Below, piece by piece: positions 43,591 to 51,828 of a stretch of 64,000 bases of DNA; position 1 is the first letter of the stretch; the number at the start of each line of letters is the position of its first letter. Origin of the DNA: Parvularcula sp. BBD 1991-13 (GTDB lineage Bacteria > Pseudomonadota > Alphaproteobacteria > Caulobacterales > Parvularculaceae); contig LYSZ01000002.1 in NCBI GenBank assembly GCA_001657385.1, positions 124,001 to 188,000 of the forward strand, read 5' to 3'. A program made the translations under genes and the position numbers. A model generated the notes under the pieces. That model was not told the DNA's origin. It did not search any database and was given only the letters and a program-made list of their open reading frames with translations.

Positions 43591-44087
43591 CCCGCCGTTC
43601 CGTCAGTCCGCTGATCCGCGCGGCGCTGTTCGTGCGCGATCTCGACAGGGCTTCGTCGTTTTATCGAGACGTGCTCGGATTAACGGTCGTTTACTACGAA
43701 GGCGAACTGGCTCACCCGGCGGCGGCGCGCCTCGTCGGCGCCGGCGCGGATGCGGTCGTCTCCTGCCGCATTCTCCGCGGAGAGGGGCCGAATTTCGGCA
43801 TGGTGGGCCTGTTCGAGGTGAAAAACCCCGATCCGCCGTCCCTGCGGCGCAGCCATCGCGGCGCCTCGCTGAGCGAGGCGGTGCTGGTGTTTTACTGCGC
43901 GGAGGTCGCAAAAACCGTCGCCCTCGCTCGGCGGCGCGGGGCGAGCGTGATCGCCGGCCCCGAAGAGATCGCCATGCCCCACGCGGCGCAGGTGGAAGCG
44001 ACCATCCGCGATCCGGAGGGGATCATGATCAATCTTGTCGAGCGCGATCCCGATCTCGCCTTTTCGACGCACACGGTAAGTCCGTGA
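43587..44087 (+). CDS. VOC family protein in the CpcT-containing operon
   Basis: About 166 residues: RAALFVRDLDRASSFYRDVLGLTVVYYEGEL opens the fold and the C-terminal EATIRDPEGIMINLVERDP is the second metal-binding module (the Glu/Asp position is present). It starts at ATGA inside the stop of the imidase-like gene and ends in the GTGA of the CMD gene, so is translated with them. Reaction is unknown. Confidence 0.75.
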   Translation: MTRRSVSPLIRAALFVRDLDRASSFYRDVLGLTVVYYEGELAHPAAARLVGAGADAVVSCRILRGEGPNFGMVGLFEVKNPDPPSLRRSHRGASLSEAVLVFYCAEVAKTVALARRRGASVIAGPEEIAMPHAAQVEATIRDPEGIMINLVERDPDLAFSTHTVSP

Positions 44088-44647
44088 GCCGCGTCGCCCC
44101 CCTCGACATCGACGCGCTGGACCCGCAAAGCCGCGCCCGGCTTGACGAGGCCGAAGCCCTGATGGGTTTCCGGCCCAACGACGCGCTGGTGATGGCGCGT
44201 CGCCCCGCGCTCCTGCGGGCGATGGGCGCGCTGGTCGCCGCCGCCTATGGCGAGGGGCGGGTCGACGCCGGGCTGAAGCGTCTTGTCGGCGAGGCGGCGT
44301 CGAAGGCGGCCGGCTGCTTTTACTGTTCCGCCCACGCTGCAAAAGGCGCGCAGACGCAGGGCGTCGATCCCGCGCGGATCGAGGCGGTGTGGCGGTTTGA
44401 GGAAAGCCCGCTGTTCGACGAGGCGGAGCGTGCGGCGATCCGTGTCGCAATGAAAGCGGGCATGTCCCCCAATGAAACGACCGACGAGGATTTCAACGCC
44501 CTGAGGGCGCATTTCGACGACGATCAGATTATCGAGATCGTCTCCGTGATCGCCATGTTCGGTTTCCTCAATCGCTGGAATTCGACCCTGAAAACGGCGC
44601 TGGAGCCCGCCCCGGGCAAGGCGCTCGACGATCTGGGATTGCGATAG
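44084..44647 (+). CDS. Carboxymuconolactone-decarboxylase/AhpD-like protein
   Basis: About 187 residues starting at a GTG that overlaps the previous stop (GTGA). The active-site pattern GCFYCSAHAA contains Cys78 and Cys81 with His84, the CxxC…H of AhpD/CMD proteins, in an all-alpha fold. Members are alkylhydroperoxide reductase partners or decarboxylases; here it may deal with peroxide produced by the oxidases or act on a lactone intermediate. It is 13 bp from the CpcT/CpeT-like gene. Confidence 0.8.
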   Translation: MSRVAPLDIDALDPQSRARLDEAEALMGFRPNDALVMARRPALLRAMGALVAAAYGEGRVDAGLKRLVGEAASKAAGCFYCSAHAAKGAQTQGVDPARIEAVWRFEESPLFDEAERAAIRVAMKAGMSPNETTDEDFNALRAHFDDDQIIEIVSVIAMFGFLNRWNSTLKTALEPAPGKALDDLGLR

Positions 44648-44660
44648 AAAGGAAAAACCG

Positions 44661-45314
44661 ATGCCTTATCGCCGGACCGCCGCTGCGCTTTGGGTTGCCG
44701 TCGCGGGTTTTGGCTCGCCGGCGTCCGCGCAAACGTCGTCCGAAAGCGGCTTCCACGCGGAATTGCTCGCCCTCAGCCTCGGCTCCTTCACAAGCCTTGA
44801 ACACGCCCGCCGCGACGCCCGATATGGCGTCGTCGAAGCGGAGGCCGTGCGTATCTGGCCGGACCGGCGCGACGGCTACTGGCTCTACCAGGAGCAGGCT
44901 TTTCTCGGCGAGCGTCCGGATGCGGTTGATCGCGCCGCAAAGGGCGCGCCTTATCTGGCGCGGGTCATTCACAGCGTTGAAGTCGAACCGGGCGTCGTGC
45001 GCCGCACGCCCTATCGCCTGCGCGATCCCGATGCGGCTCTCGGCGCATGGCGCGAGGACGAGCCTCTCGCCGGTTTGTCCCCTGACGACCTGGCGGCGGT
45101 CGGGTGCGAGATCGTGCTTACCCGGATTGCCGAGAACTACTGGACCGGCCGGTCGGCGCGGTGTCCGAACGCCTATAAGGGCGCCGCCTATGCGATCAGC
45201 CTCGGCGTCGTTCATGAAGGCGGCTACGCCAACTGGGACCGCGGCTTCGCCGAAGACGGAACCCGCATCTGGGGCCCGGCGGGCGGCGGCTATGTTTTTC
45301 AGCGCAAGGAATAA
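44661..45314 (+). CDS. Secreted CpcT/CpeT-like (bilin-lyase family) protein
   Basis: A 217-residue protein with a Sec signal peptide (MPYRRTAAALWVAVAGFGSPASAQ). The mature domain follows the CpcT/CpeT pattern: LSLGSFTSLEHARRD, AVRIWPDRRDGYWLYQEQAFL, RTPYRLRDPDAAL, VGCEIVLTRIAENYWTGRSARCPNAYKGAAY, NWDRGFAEDGTRIWGPAGGGYVF. In cyanobacteria CpcT/CpeT attach phycobilins to phycobiliproteins; no phycobiliprotein gene exists here, and export to the periplasm is atypical of the photosynthetic enzyme. It may bind or process a linear tetrapyrrole or other ligand. AAAGGAAA precedes the ATG; it is the last gene of the operon from 41552. Confidence 0.8.
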   Translation: MPYRRTAAALWVAVAGFGSPASAQTSSESGFHAELLALSLGSFTSLEHARRDARYGVVEAEAVRIWPDRRDGYWLYQEQAFLGERPDAVDRAAKGAPYLARVIHSVEVEPGVVRRTPYRLRDPDAALGAWREDEPLAGLSPDDLAAVGCEIVLTRIAENYWTGRSARCPNAYKGAAYAISLGVVHEGGYANWDRGFAEDGTRIWGPAGGGYVFQRKE

Positions 45315-45394
45315 GCCATCCCCGGCGCGCCCCATGCGATCATGCGGGCGGCGCGGGCGGCTAGATTGTCGCAGCCTATGCAAGCCGACCCGTT

Positions 45395-45410
45395 AAATGA
45401 TATACCATTT
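45395..45410. promoter_or_regulatory. Catabolic operator copy 10 (AAATGATATACCATTT)
   Basis: Reverse-complement orientation, perfect match, 58 bp upstream of the six-helix membrane protein gene and 80 bp after the CpcT/CpeT-like gene. Confidence 0.8.
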
Positions 45411-45468
45411 GAGCGGCGTATCCGGCGGGGGCGCCGGATCGGCGAAAGAAACCACCGGGAGGGCCGCC

Positions 45469-46161
45469 ATGGTCGACTTTATCGCAACCCATGAACTCGC
45501 GATCCTGCGCTGGCTGCATATCATCGCCATGGTCTATTGGCTGGGCGGGGAATGGGGCGTTTTTCAGACCTCGTACAAAGTCGTCAACCCCGCCCTGTCG
45601 CTGGAAGAGCGCAGCCGCCATATGGATACGGCGTACCGCATCGACATTCTTGCCCGCACGGGCATCATTTCGCTCCTTCCGCTCGGTCTCCATATGGGCC
45701 ATCTCTGGGGCGTCCAGCCTTATGGCGGCGCCTGGCTCGTCGCCATGTGGGGGGTGTGGGCCTTTTGGATGGCGCTTACCTGGGGCGCGTTTTCGTTGCG
45801 CGGCCGGCCGCTCGGCAAGCGCCTGTCCGACATTGAGGATTGGACGCGCTACCTTCTCATCCCGACGCTGATCATTCTCGCTCTTAGCTCCCTCGCCGGT
45901 TTCGGGCCGTTCGAGGCCGGGCCGGGCCAGAAATGGTTTTCCGCCAAAATGCTTACTTACGGGTCTTTGCTGATCATCGGCGTCATTCTCCGCCTTATCA
46001 TGCATGAATGGCGGGCGATGTTTCCGGTCCTGGCCCAGGGGCCGAACCCCGACGTCGAGGCGAAGCTGAAGAGATCGATCAATCTCGGCCGCGGCGTCGC
46101 CTATCTCTACTGGTTCGGCATCATGCTGACCGCCTTTTTCGGCGCCGTGAAGCCGTTCTAG
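45469..46161 (+). CDS. Six-helix membrane protein (CopD/HemJ superfamily-like)
   Basis: About 230 residues with six hydrophobic segments. The first contains LAILRWLHIIAMVYWLGGEWGVF, with a His in the helix as in CopD, HemJ or urate-oxidase-type membrane proteins that bind heme or metal. Other His occur in helices 2 and 5 (LGLHMGHLWGV, LIMHEWRAMF), compatible with heme coordination. GGGAGGG precedes the start. Resemblance is remote; electron transfer or a redox role for the pathway's oxidases is possible. Confidence 0.55.
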   Translation: MVDFIATHELAILRWLHIIAMVYWLGGEWGVFQTSYKVVNPALSLEERSRHMDTAYRIDILARTGIISLLPLGLHMGHLWGVQPYGGAWLVAMWGVWAFWMALTWGAFSLRGRPLGKRLSDIEDWTRYLLIPTLIILALSSLAGFGPFEAGPGQKWFSAKMLTYGSLLIIGVILRLIMHEWRAMFPVLAQGPNPDVEAKLKRSINLGRGVAYLYWFGIMLTAFFGAVKPF

Positions 46162-46196
46162 CCGGCGAAAGCATTTGACCGCCGGGAAAGGGGAGG

Positions 46197-46218
46197 GTAC
46201 TTTGTCCGGACAAAGTAC
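46197..46218. promoter_or_regulatory. Second operator, copy A (TTTGTCCGGACAAA core)
   Basis: A perfect 22-bp palindrome: GTAC, then TTTGTCCGGACAAA with one more C on the left and G on the right overlapping into GTAC at the far end. It ends 16 bp before the CitE-type gene start. The same core occurs at 53156-53171 at the head of the divergent operons with GntR regulator 2. Confidence 0.7.
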
Positions 46219-46234
46219 CTGTCAGAGGCTCTCC

Positions 46235-47077
46235 ATGACCTATCGCTCCCTGCTGTTCGTTCCCGGCGCGCGCCCCGACCGTTTCGAAAAGGCGGTCGCC
46301 TCGGGCGCCGACGCGGTGTGCATCGATCTCGAAGACGCGGTCGCGCCGCATCTGAAGGATGAAGCGCGCGCGCATGCGCTGCATTTTCTGGAGCGCGCCC
46401 ATGACGGTGCGGCGGTCGGCTTGCGTCTCAACGCGCTCGGCGGGGCCGAGGCCGAAGCCGACATCGCCGCCTTCGGGCGAAGCCGGGCGAAGCCTGCATT
46501 CGTCATGATCCCCAAGGCGGTCGGCGCCGGCGATATTGACGTTGTGCGCAGCGCCCTCGGCGCGGATTGCCCGCCCTTGTGGCCGCTTGTCGAAACGCCG
46601 GAAGGATTGCTGGCGGCGGCGGACATCGCGCGCGCCGTCGGGGGCGCCAGGACTTCCAAGGGCTCCTCCAGCGGCGGGGTGATGTTCGGCGGCGCGGATT
46701 ATGCCGCATCCATCGGGTCCGACATGAGCTGGGATGCGCTTGCCTATGCGCGCGGCGCGCTGGTCAATGCGGCGGCGATCGGCGCGTGCGGTCTGATCGA
46801 TGTTCCGTATCTCGACGTCAGGGACGAGGCGGGGCTGCGCGCGGAAACGGCGCGCGTCAAGGCCATGGGATTTACCGGCCGCGCATGCATTCACCCGGCG
46901 CAGATCGATGCGGTGAACGAGATTTTTACACCGTCTACGGAGGAAACGGCCAGGGCGGAACGGGTTGTCGCCGCCTATGAGGCGGCGGAAGGCGGGGTCG
47001 CCCTGCTCGACGGCAAGCTGATCGAGAAACCGGTGCTGCGCGCGGCGGAGCGCGTGCTCGCCCGCAGGAAGGACTGA
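46235..47077 (+). CDS. HpcH/HpaI-CitE family CoA-ester lyase
   Basis: About 280 residues of the citrate-lyase-beta-like family: SLLFVPGARPDRFEKAVASGADAVCIDLEDAVAPHLKDEAR (substrate-binding Arg and the Glu-Asp metal pair), GVMFGGADYAASIGSD, ACIHPAQIDAVNEIFTPS. Family members cleave malyl-, citramalyl- or 3-hydroxy-3-methylglutaryl-type CoA esters. The following MaoC hydratase and acyl-CoA dehydrogenase echo the known Rv2498c-Rv2499c-Rv2500c-type arrangement for branched C5/C6 dicarboxyl-CoA metabolism. It is the first gene of the second regulon. Confidence 0.88.
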   Translation: MTYRSLLFVPGARPDRFEKAVASGADAVCIDLEDAVAPHLKDEARAHALHFLERAHDGAAVGLRLNALGGAEAEADIAAFGRSRAKPAFVMIPKAVGAGDIDVVRSALGADCPPLWPLVETPEGLLAAADIARAVGGARTSKGSSSGGVMFGGADYAASIGSDMSWDALAYARGALVNAAAIGACGLIDVPYLDVRDEAGLRAETARVKAMGFTGRACIHPAQIDAVNEIFTPSTEETARAERVVAAYEAAEGGVALLDGKLIEKPVLRAAERVLARRKD

Positions 47078-47082
47078 CCGGC

Positions 47083-47604
47083 ATGGTTCAAAACTGGAAG
47101 GAAGTCGGACCGAACCGCTATCGCGAGACATTCGGCCGGTATTTCGAGGACTTCAGGCAAGGCGATGTCTATGAACATCGCCCCGGCAAGACGGTGACGG
47201 AATACGACAACCACCTCTTTACCCTGATGACCATGAACACCCATCCGATGCATTTCGACGCCGAATTCGCGAAGGCGTCGGAGTTCAAGCGCAATCTGGT
47301 GGTCAGCCCCTATACGCTGGCGCTGCTGATCGGCATGAGCGTCACCGACTGCTCGCAGAAAGCCATCGCCAATCTCGGCATGGACGAGGTGAAGTTCACC
47401 GCGCCCGTATTCGCCGGCGACACGATTTACGGCGAGAGCGAAGTCCTGGGCAAGCGCGAGAGCAAGTCCCGCCCCGGTCAGGGCGTCGTGACCATCGTCA
47501 CCCGCGGCCACAACCAGGACGGGGTGATGGTCTGCACGTTCAGGCGCAACATGCTGATCCCGTCGCGCGGCGCCGCCGTTGAAGACAAGATCGACACCTA
47601 TTGA
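47083..47604 (+). CDS. MaoC-type hydratase
   Basis: A 173-residue hot-dog-fold hydratase: EDFRQGDVYEHRPGKTVTEYDNHLFTLMTMNTHPMHFDAEFAKASEFKRNLVVSPYTLALLIG, with an N-x-H-P-x-H motif where many (R)-hydratases have D-x-N-P-x-H. This variant occurs in the mesaconyl-CoA/itaconyl-CoA-type hydratases. It would hydrate an enoyl-CoA such as a mesaconyl analogue to the substrate of the CitE-type lyase. Start 5 bp after the previous stop. Confidence 0.86.
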   Translation: MVQNWKEVGPNRYRETFGRYFEDFRQGDVYEHRPGKTVTEYDNHLFTLMTMNTHPMHFDAEFAKASEFKRNLVVSPYTLALLIGMSVTDCSQKAIANLGMDEVKFTAPVFAGDTIYGESEVLGKRESKSRPGQGVVTIVTRGHNQDGVMVCTFRRNMLIPSRGAAVEDKIDTY

Positions 47605-47616
47605 GAGGAGAACCGC

Positions 47617-48798
47617 ATGGCCCATACGGACGAAAGTGAAGAGGGGTTGATCCTCGACGCCATCGACAAGTGGGTGGCGCGCAAAGTTGCGCCCGTCGCC
47701 ATGGAGCTGGAGCATGGCGACGTTTATCCCGCCGACCTTGTCGAGGACATGAAGGAACTCGGGCTGTTCGGCGCCCTGATCGATCCCGCCTATGGCGGGC
47801 TCGGCCTGTCGGCGACCACCTACAGCCGCATCGTTACGCGCATCGCCCGGGAATGGATGTCGCTTACCGGCATTTTCAACTCGCACCTGATGATGGCGCA
47901 GATCGTTCAGCGGTTCGGGACCGACAGGCAAAAGGAATACTGGCTGCCGAAATTCGCGACCGGAGCGTTGCGCGGCGGTCTCGGCCTGACCGAGCCGGAC
48001 GCCGGCACCGATCTCCAGGCGATCCGTACGACGGCGACCCGAAAAGGCGACAAATACGTCATCAACGGCGCCAAGACCTGGATTTCCAACGCCATCGAGG
48101 GCGACGCCAACGCGCTTCTGGTCAAGACCGACCCCAGCGCCGAACCGCGCTACAAGGGCATGTCGATGATGATCGTCACCAAGATCGATCCGGAAACGAA
48201 GGCGCCGTTGCCCGGCGTCAAGAACGGCAAGAAGCTCGAAAAGCTCGGCTACAAGGGCATCGATTCCGGGGAGTTCATTTTCGAGGACTACGAATGCGAC
48301 GCGGACCTGGCGTTGGTCGGCGGCGAGGAAGGCAGGGGTTTTTTCATGGCCACCGGCGGTCTCGAAATCGGCCGCATCAATATCGCCGCGCGGTCCGTCG
48401 GCATCGCCCAGCGCGCGCTGGCCGAAAGCGTCGCCTACGCACAGACGCGCAAGACCATGGGCAAGCCGATTTGCGAGCACCAGGCGATCCAGTTGAAGCT
48501 CGGCGAGATGGCGGCGAAGACGCGCGCGGCCGAGCTTCTGGTCGAGGACGCCGCGCGCATGTACGACACCGGAGAGCGGGTCGACATGGAGGCGGGCATG
48601 GCGAAATACTTCGCTTCCGAGACCGCCGTCGACGTCGCGACGCAAGCCATGCGCATTCATGGCGGGTACGGATATTCCAAGGAGTATCCGATCGAGCGGC
48701 TTTACCGCGACGCGCCGCTGATGTGCATCGGCGAGGGAACGAACGAGATGCAGCGCATCATCATCGCCAAGCAGCTTGTCAAAAGGAACCCGGTCTGA
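47617..48798 (+). CDS. Acyl-CoA dehydrogenase
   Basis: A 393-residue flavin acyl-CoA dehydrogenase: GRGGLTEPDAGTDLQAI-like segment (RGGLGLTEPDAGTDLQ), GAKTWISNAIEGD (FAD-binding), and GGYGYSKEYPIERLYRDAPLMCIGEGTNEMQRIIIA, where IGEGTNE contains the usual catalytic Glu of the glutaryl/isovaleryl-type group. It introduces the double bond later hydrated by the MaoC protein. GAGAGGAG precedes the ATG; its TGA overlaps the next ATG (TGATG). Confidence 0.92.
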   Translation: MAHTDESEEGLILDAIDKWVARKVAPVAMELEHGDVYPADLVEDMKELGLFGALIDPAYGGLGLSATTYSRIVTRIAREWMSLTGIFNSHLMMAQIVQRFGTDRQKEYWLPKFATGALRGGLGLTEPDAGTDLQAIRTTATRKGDKYVINGAKTWISNAIEGDANALLVKTDPSAEPRYKGMSMMIVTKIDPETKAPLPGVKNGKKLEKLGYKGIDSGEFIFEDYECDADLALVGGEEGRGFFMATGGLEIGRINIAARSVGIAQRALAESVAYAQTRKTMGKPICEHQAIQLKLGEMAAKTRAAELLVEDAARMYDTGERVDMEAGMAKYFASETAVDVATQAMRIHGGYGYSKEYPIERLYRDAPLMCIGEGTNEMQRIIIAKQLVKRNPV

Positions 48799-49949
48799 TG
48801 ATCGGCCTTCTGGACGGGGTGCGCATCCTCGCCGTGGAGCAGTACGGCGCGGGGCCGTACGGCACGATGCTGCTCGCCGAGCTTGGGGCCGAGGTGATCA
48901 AGATCGAGGCGCCGTCCATGGGCGGGGATGTCTCGCGAAGCGTCGGCCCCCACATGCTGGGCGAGGGCGACAGCCAGTTCTATCAGACCTTTTCCCGCGC
49001 CAAGAAATCCGTTGCGCTGGAGCTGAAAACCGCCGAAGGCCGCGCCGATTTCGAACGCCTTGTGAAAACCGCCGACGCGGTGGTCAACAATCTGCGCGGC
49101 GATCAGCCGGCGAAGCTGAAGATTGCGTATGATGACCTGAAAGGCGTCAAGCCGGCGATCGTCTGCGCGCATCTTTCCGCTTACGGACGGGACAACGAAC
49201 GCGCTGCATGGCCGGGTTACGACTACCTGATGCAGGCCGAAGCGGGCTTCATGTCGCTTACCGGTGAGCCGGACGCGCCGCCGACGCGCTTTGGCCTCTC
49301 CATGGTCGATTTCATGACCGGCGCGCAAATGGCGCTCGGCTGCGTGTCCGCCATCCTGCGCGCGCGCGCAAGCGGCGAGGGATGCGACGTGGACGTATCG
49401 CTGTTCGACGTCGCCCTGCACCAGCTCAGCTATCCCGGTGTCTGGGCCATGAATGGCGGGGACGTGGTCGCCCGCCTGCCGCGCGGGGCGCATCCGTCGA
49501 TCGCGCCCTCGCAAACTGTAAAAACCAAGGACGGCTGGGGCCTTCTCATGTGCCAGACGCCGAAATTCTGGAACGCCTTCTGCACGCTCGCCGGCTGCGA
49601 GGCGCTGAACGAAGATGAGCGGTTTTCCTCCATCCGCGCCCGCCGTGAGAATCTTGCGGCGCTTACGGATGAAATCGATCGGGTTTGCAAGGGTCGGACC
49701 ACGGCGGAATGGATGGCTCTGCTCGGGGGGAAAGTCCCGTTCGCCCCTGTCTATGATCTGAAACAGGCGCTCGACAATCCGTATGTGCGCTCGGTCGCCA
49801 TGCGCGATTCGGTCGACCATCCGGATGCGCATGGCGGCAAGCTTGACATGCTGGCCTCTCCCCTGAAGGTTAACGGCGCGCGAAGCGCCGGGCGCCGGGC
49901 GCCGAAACTGGGCGAGCACACGGATGAAATCTTGGGCGCCGGCTCATGA
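48798..49949 (+). CDS. CaiB/BaiF family CoA-transferase, copy 2
   Basis: About 383 residues with LLDGVRILAVEQYGAGPYGTMLLAELGAEVIKIEAP, and the aspartyl nucleophile at Asp142 (WPGYDYLMQAEAG). Class III CoA-transferases pair with lyases and dehydrogenases to activate dicarboxylates. Coupled (TGATG) to the acyl-CoA dehydrogenase and followed by another CaiB gene by ATGA. Two adjacent CaiB genes may form a heteromer (as in some succinyl-CoA transferases of the Bbs type) or act on two substrates. Confidence 0.87.
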   Translation: MIGLLDGVRILAVEQYGAGPYGTMLLAELGAEVIKIEAPSMGGDVSRSVGPHMLGEGDSQFYQTFSRAKKSVALELKTAEGRADFERLVKTADAVVNNLRGDQPAKLKIAYDDLKGVKPAIVCAHLSAYGRDNERAAWPGYDYLMQAEAGFMSLTGEPDAPPTRFGLSMVDFMTGAQMALGCVSAILRARASGEGCDVDVSLFDVALHQLSYPGVWAMNGGDVVARLPRGAHPSIAPSQTVKTKDGWGLLMCQTPKFWNAFCTLAGCEALNEDERFSSIRARRENLAALTDEIDRVCKGRTTAEWMALLGGKVPFAPVYDLKQALDNPYVRSVAMRDSVDHPDAHGGKLDMLASPLKVNGARSAGRRAPKLGEHTDEILGAGS

Positions 49950-51106
49950 AGCTCGACGGCGTCAAGGTTCTGGATCTGTCGCTTTTCCTGCCCGGGCCGA
50001 TGCTGACCCTGATGATGGCGGATCACGGCGCGGAGGTGATCAAAATCGAGCCGCGGGGCGCCGGCGAGCCGACCCGCGACATTGGCTACAGGAAAAACGG
50101 CGAAAGCGTCTGGTTCCGCAATACCCATCGCGGCAAGAAAAGCCTCCAGCTCGATCTGAAGACGGATGAAGGCAGGGAGATTTTCTTTCGGCTGGCGGAG
50201 GCGGCGGACGTGGTGGTGGAGGCGTTCAGGCCTGGCGTCGTGGAACGGCTCGGCGTTCACTACGACGCCGTGAAGGCGGTTAATCCGAAAACGGTCTATT
50301 GTTCTATCTCCGCATTCGGCCAGACCGGGGCGTATGTGAAAAAACCCGCTCACGACCTGGCGGTGCAGGCGCTTGCGGGTGTTGTCGCGCTGAATGAGGG
50401 GCGCGACGGCGAACCGGCGATGCCGCATATGCCGGTCGCCGATGCGCTCGCCTCCCTGACCGCGCTTTCCGGCGTGCTGATGGCGCTTCTAAGGGCGCGG
50501 GAGACGGGCCGGGGCGACTATCTTGACGTCGCCATGCTCGACAGCGTCCTTGCCTGGACCCCGAACGTCACGGGGCGGATCTTTGCCACCGGCGAACCCC
50601 ATGTGGTGAAGAACGAGCGCTCCTGGGGCGGCAACGCCATGTATAACCTTTACCAGTGCGCGGATGGCGCATGGATCGCGCTTGGCGGCGCGGAGCCGAA
50701 ATTCGCCAGAAACCTGCTGGAGCCGCTGGGGCGCATGGATCTTTTCGACTGCGCGATGCAGCTGCCGGGAGAGGCTCAGGCGCCGCTGCGCGCTTTCCTG
50801 CATGAGACGTTCAAAACCAGGCCGCGCGCGGCGTGGATCGACTGGTTCGCCGACAAGGATATCGCCTTCGCGCCTGTGCTGAACTTGAAAGAGGCGTTCG
50901 ATGACCCCAATACGGTCGAAAGGGAGATGCTTTCCTTTGACGGCGCCGGCAACGAGATCGTTGGCGCCCCGATGAAATTCAAGGACGAACCGGCTTCGAT
51001 CGACCCCGCGCTCCCCGGCAAAGGCGCCGATACGGACGACATCCTTGCGGCGCTCGGTTACGACGCGGCGGCGGTCGCGCGCCTGCGCGCGTGCGGCGCA
51101 ATCTGA
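49946..51106 (+). CDS. CaiB/BaiF family CoA-transferase, copy 3
   Basis: A 386-residue class III CoA-transferase: KLDGVKVLDLSLFLPGPMLTLMMADHGAEVIKIEPRGAGEPTR, active-site Asp137 in KPAHDLAVQALAG. Starts by ATGA inside the stop of copy 2. It is the last gene of the rightward operon from 46235 and converges with the GntR regulator 2 gene 2 bp away. Probable role: CoA transfer to or from the cluster's dicarboxylate. Confidence 0.88.
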   Translation: MKLDGVKVLDLSLFLPGPMLTLMMADHGAEVIKIEPRGAGEPTRDIGYRKNGESVWFRNTHRGKKSLQLDLKTDEGREIFFRLAEAADVVVEAFRPGVVERLGVHYDAVKAVNPKTVYCSISAFGQTGAYVKKPAHDLAVQALAGVVALNEGRDGEPAMPHMPVADALASLTALSGVLMALLRARETGRGDYLDVAMLDSVLAWTPNVTGRIFATGEPHVVKNERSWGGNAMYNLYQCADGAWIALGGAEPKFARNLLEPLGRMDLFDCAMQLPGEAQAPLRAFLHETFKTRPRAAWIDWFADKDIAFAPVLNLKEAFDDPNTVEREMLSFDGAGNEIVGAPMKFKDEPASIDPALPGKGADTDDILAALGYDAAAVARLRACGAI

Positions 51107-51108
51107 GC

Positions 51109-51825
51109 CTATGTGCGTTTGTAGGACAGTTCGTAGGCGAAGCGGTCCGACGGATGGCGTGTGTCGGAAATGACAAAAAGCCTGTCCGCCGCATCGAAAT
51201 ACCGCCGGATGGTGCGCAGGGCGGCCTGGCCCGCAACCGCATGAAGCGCCGCCGCGTCGTCCGGGTTCAGGAGTTCCGCGCGGATGGTCTGCGTAATGCC
51301 GGCGACGCTGACGCCGTATTTCCTGTCGATATGTTCGGTGACGGCTTTGCTTGAATCCCTGAAGTCGCCCGGTTTTGCGCCGATCGCCTCGGCGATGTAG
51401 ATCGTCGTCGCGGCGATGGCCCGCTCGCCCGCGCGCCGCACCCCGCGCAGGCGAAGCCACCGGGTTCCCCTGGACGCGCCGAGCAGGCCGGCGAGGGACG
51501 GCGTCAGCCTGCAATCGTCCGTAACGGTTATGTTCAGTTTTGCTTCGTGCGCGTATTGCAGGAGATCGTCGAGCCCCCCGAGCGGTTGAGAGAACGCCGC
51601 CGGCGCGCCCGTGGAGATGACGCTTGTCCCCAGGCCCGGACGGCGCTCGATCAGCCCTTCGTCTTCAAGCACCTGAAGGGCCGCGCGGGCCGTATGCCGC
51701 GATACGTCATGTCGCTCGCAAAGGGCGTGTTCGGTCGGCAGGTGCGCGCCGAGTTTGTACTTCCCCGCGACAATGGACTTGCGCAAGGTTGCGGCGAGGG
51801 CGATGTAGCGCGGCGTTCGCGGCAT
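51109..51825 (-). CDS. GntR family (HutC/UTRA) transcriptional regulator 2
   Basis: A 238-residue regulator: winged helix (residues ~5-70: YIALAATLRKSIVAGKYKLGAHLPTEHALCERHDVSRHTARAALQVLEDEGLIERRPGLGTSV), then a UTRA domain (TIYIAEAIGAKPGDFRDSSKAVTEHIDRKYGVSVAG). It starts 3 bp after the stop of the CoA-transferase gene (GGAGGAGAT before the ATG), in one operon with it. The palindrome TTTGTCCGGACAAA sits at the head of that operon and in front of the 46235 operon, so it is very likely this protein's operator and the gene is autoregulated. Confidence 0.88.
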   Translation of the reverse strand: MPRTPRYIALAATLRKSIVAGKYKLGAHLPTEHALCERHDVSRHTARAALQVLEDEGLIERRPGLGTSVISTGAPAAFSQPLGGLDDLLQYAHEAKLNITVTDDCRLTPSLAGLLGASRGTRWLRLRGVRRAGERAIAATTIYIAEAIGAKPGDFRDSSKAVTEHIDRKYGVSVAGITQTIRAELLNPDDAAALHAVAGQAALRTIRRYFDAADRLFVISDTRHPSDRFAYELSYKRT

Positions 51826-51828
51826 CGG

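Noticed and set aside
44661-45314. Reading the CpcT/CpeT-like gene as evidence of a phycobilisome
   Set aside because: No phycobiliprotein, linker or photosystem gene is present, and the protein has an export signal.
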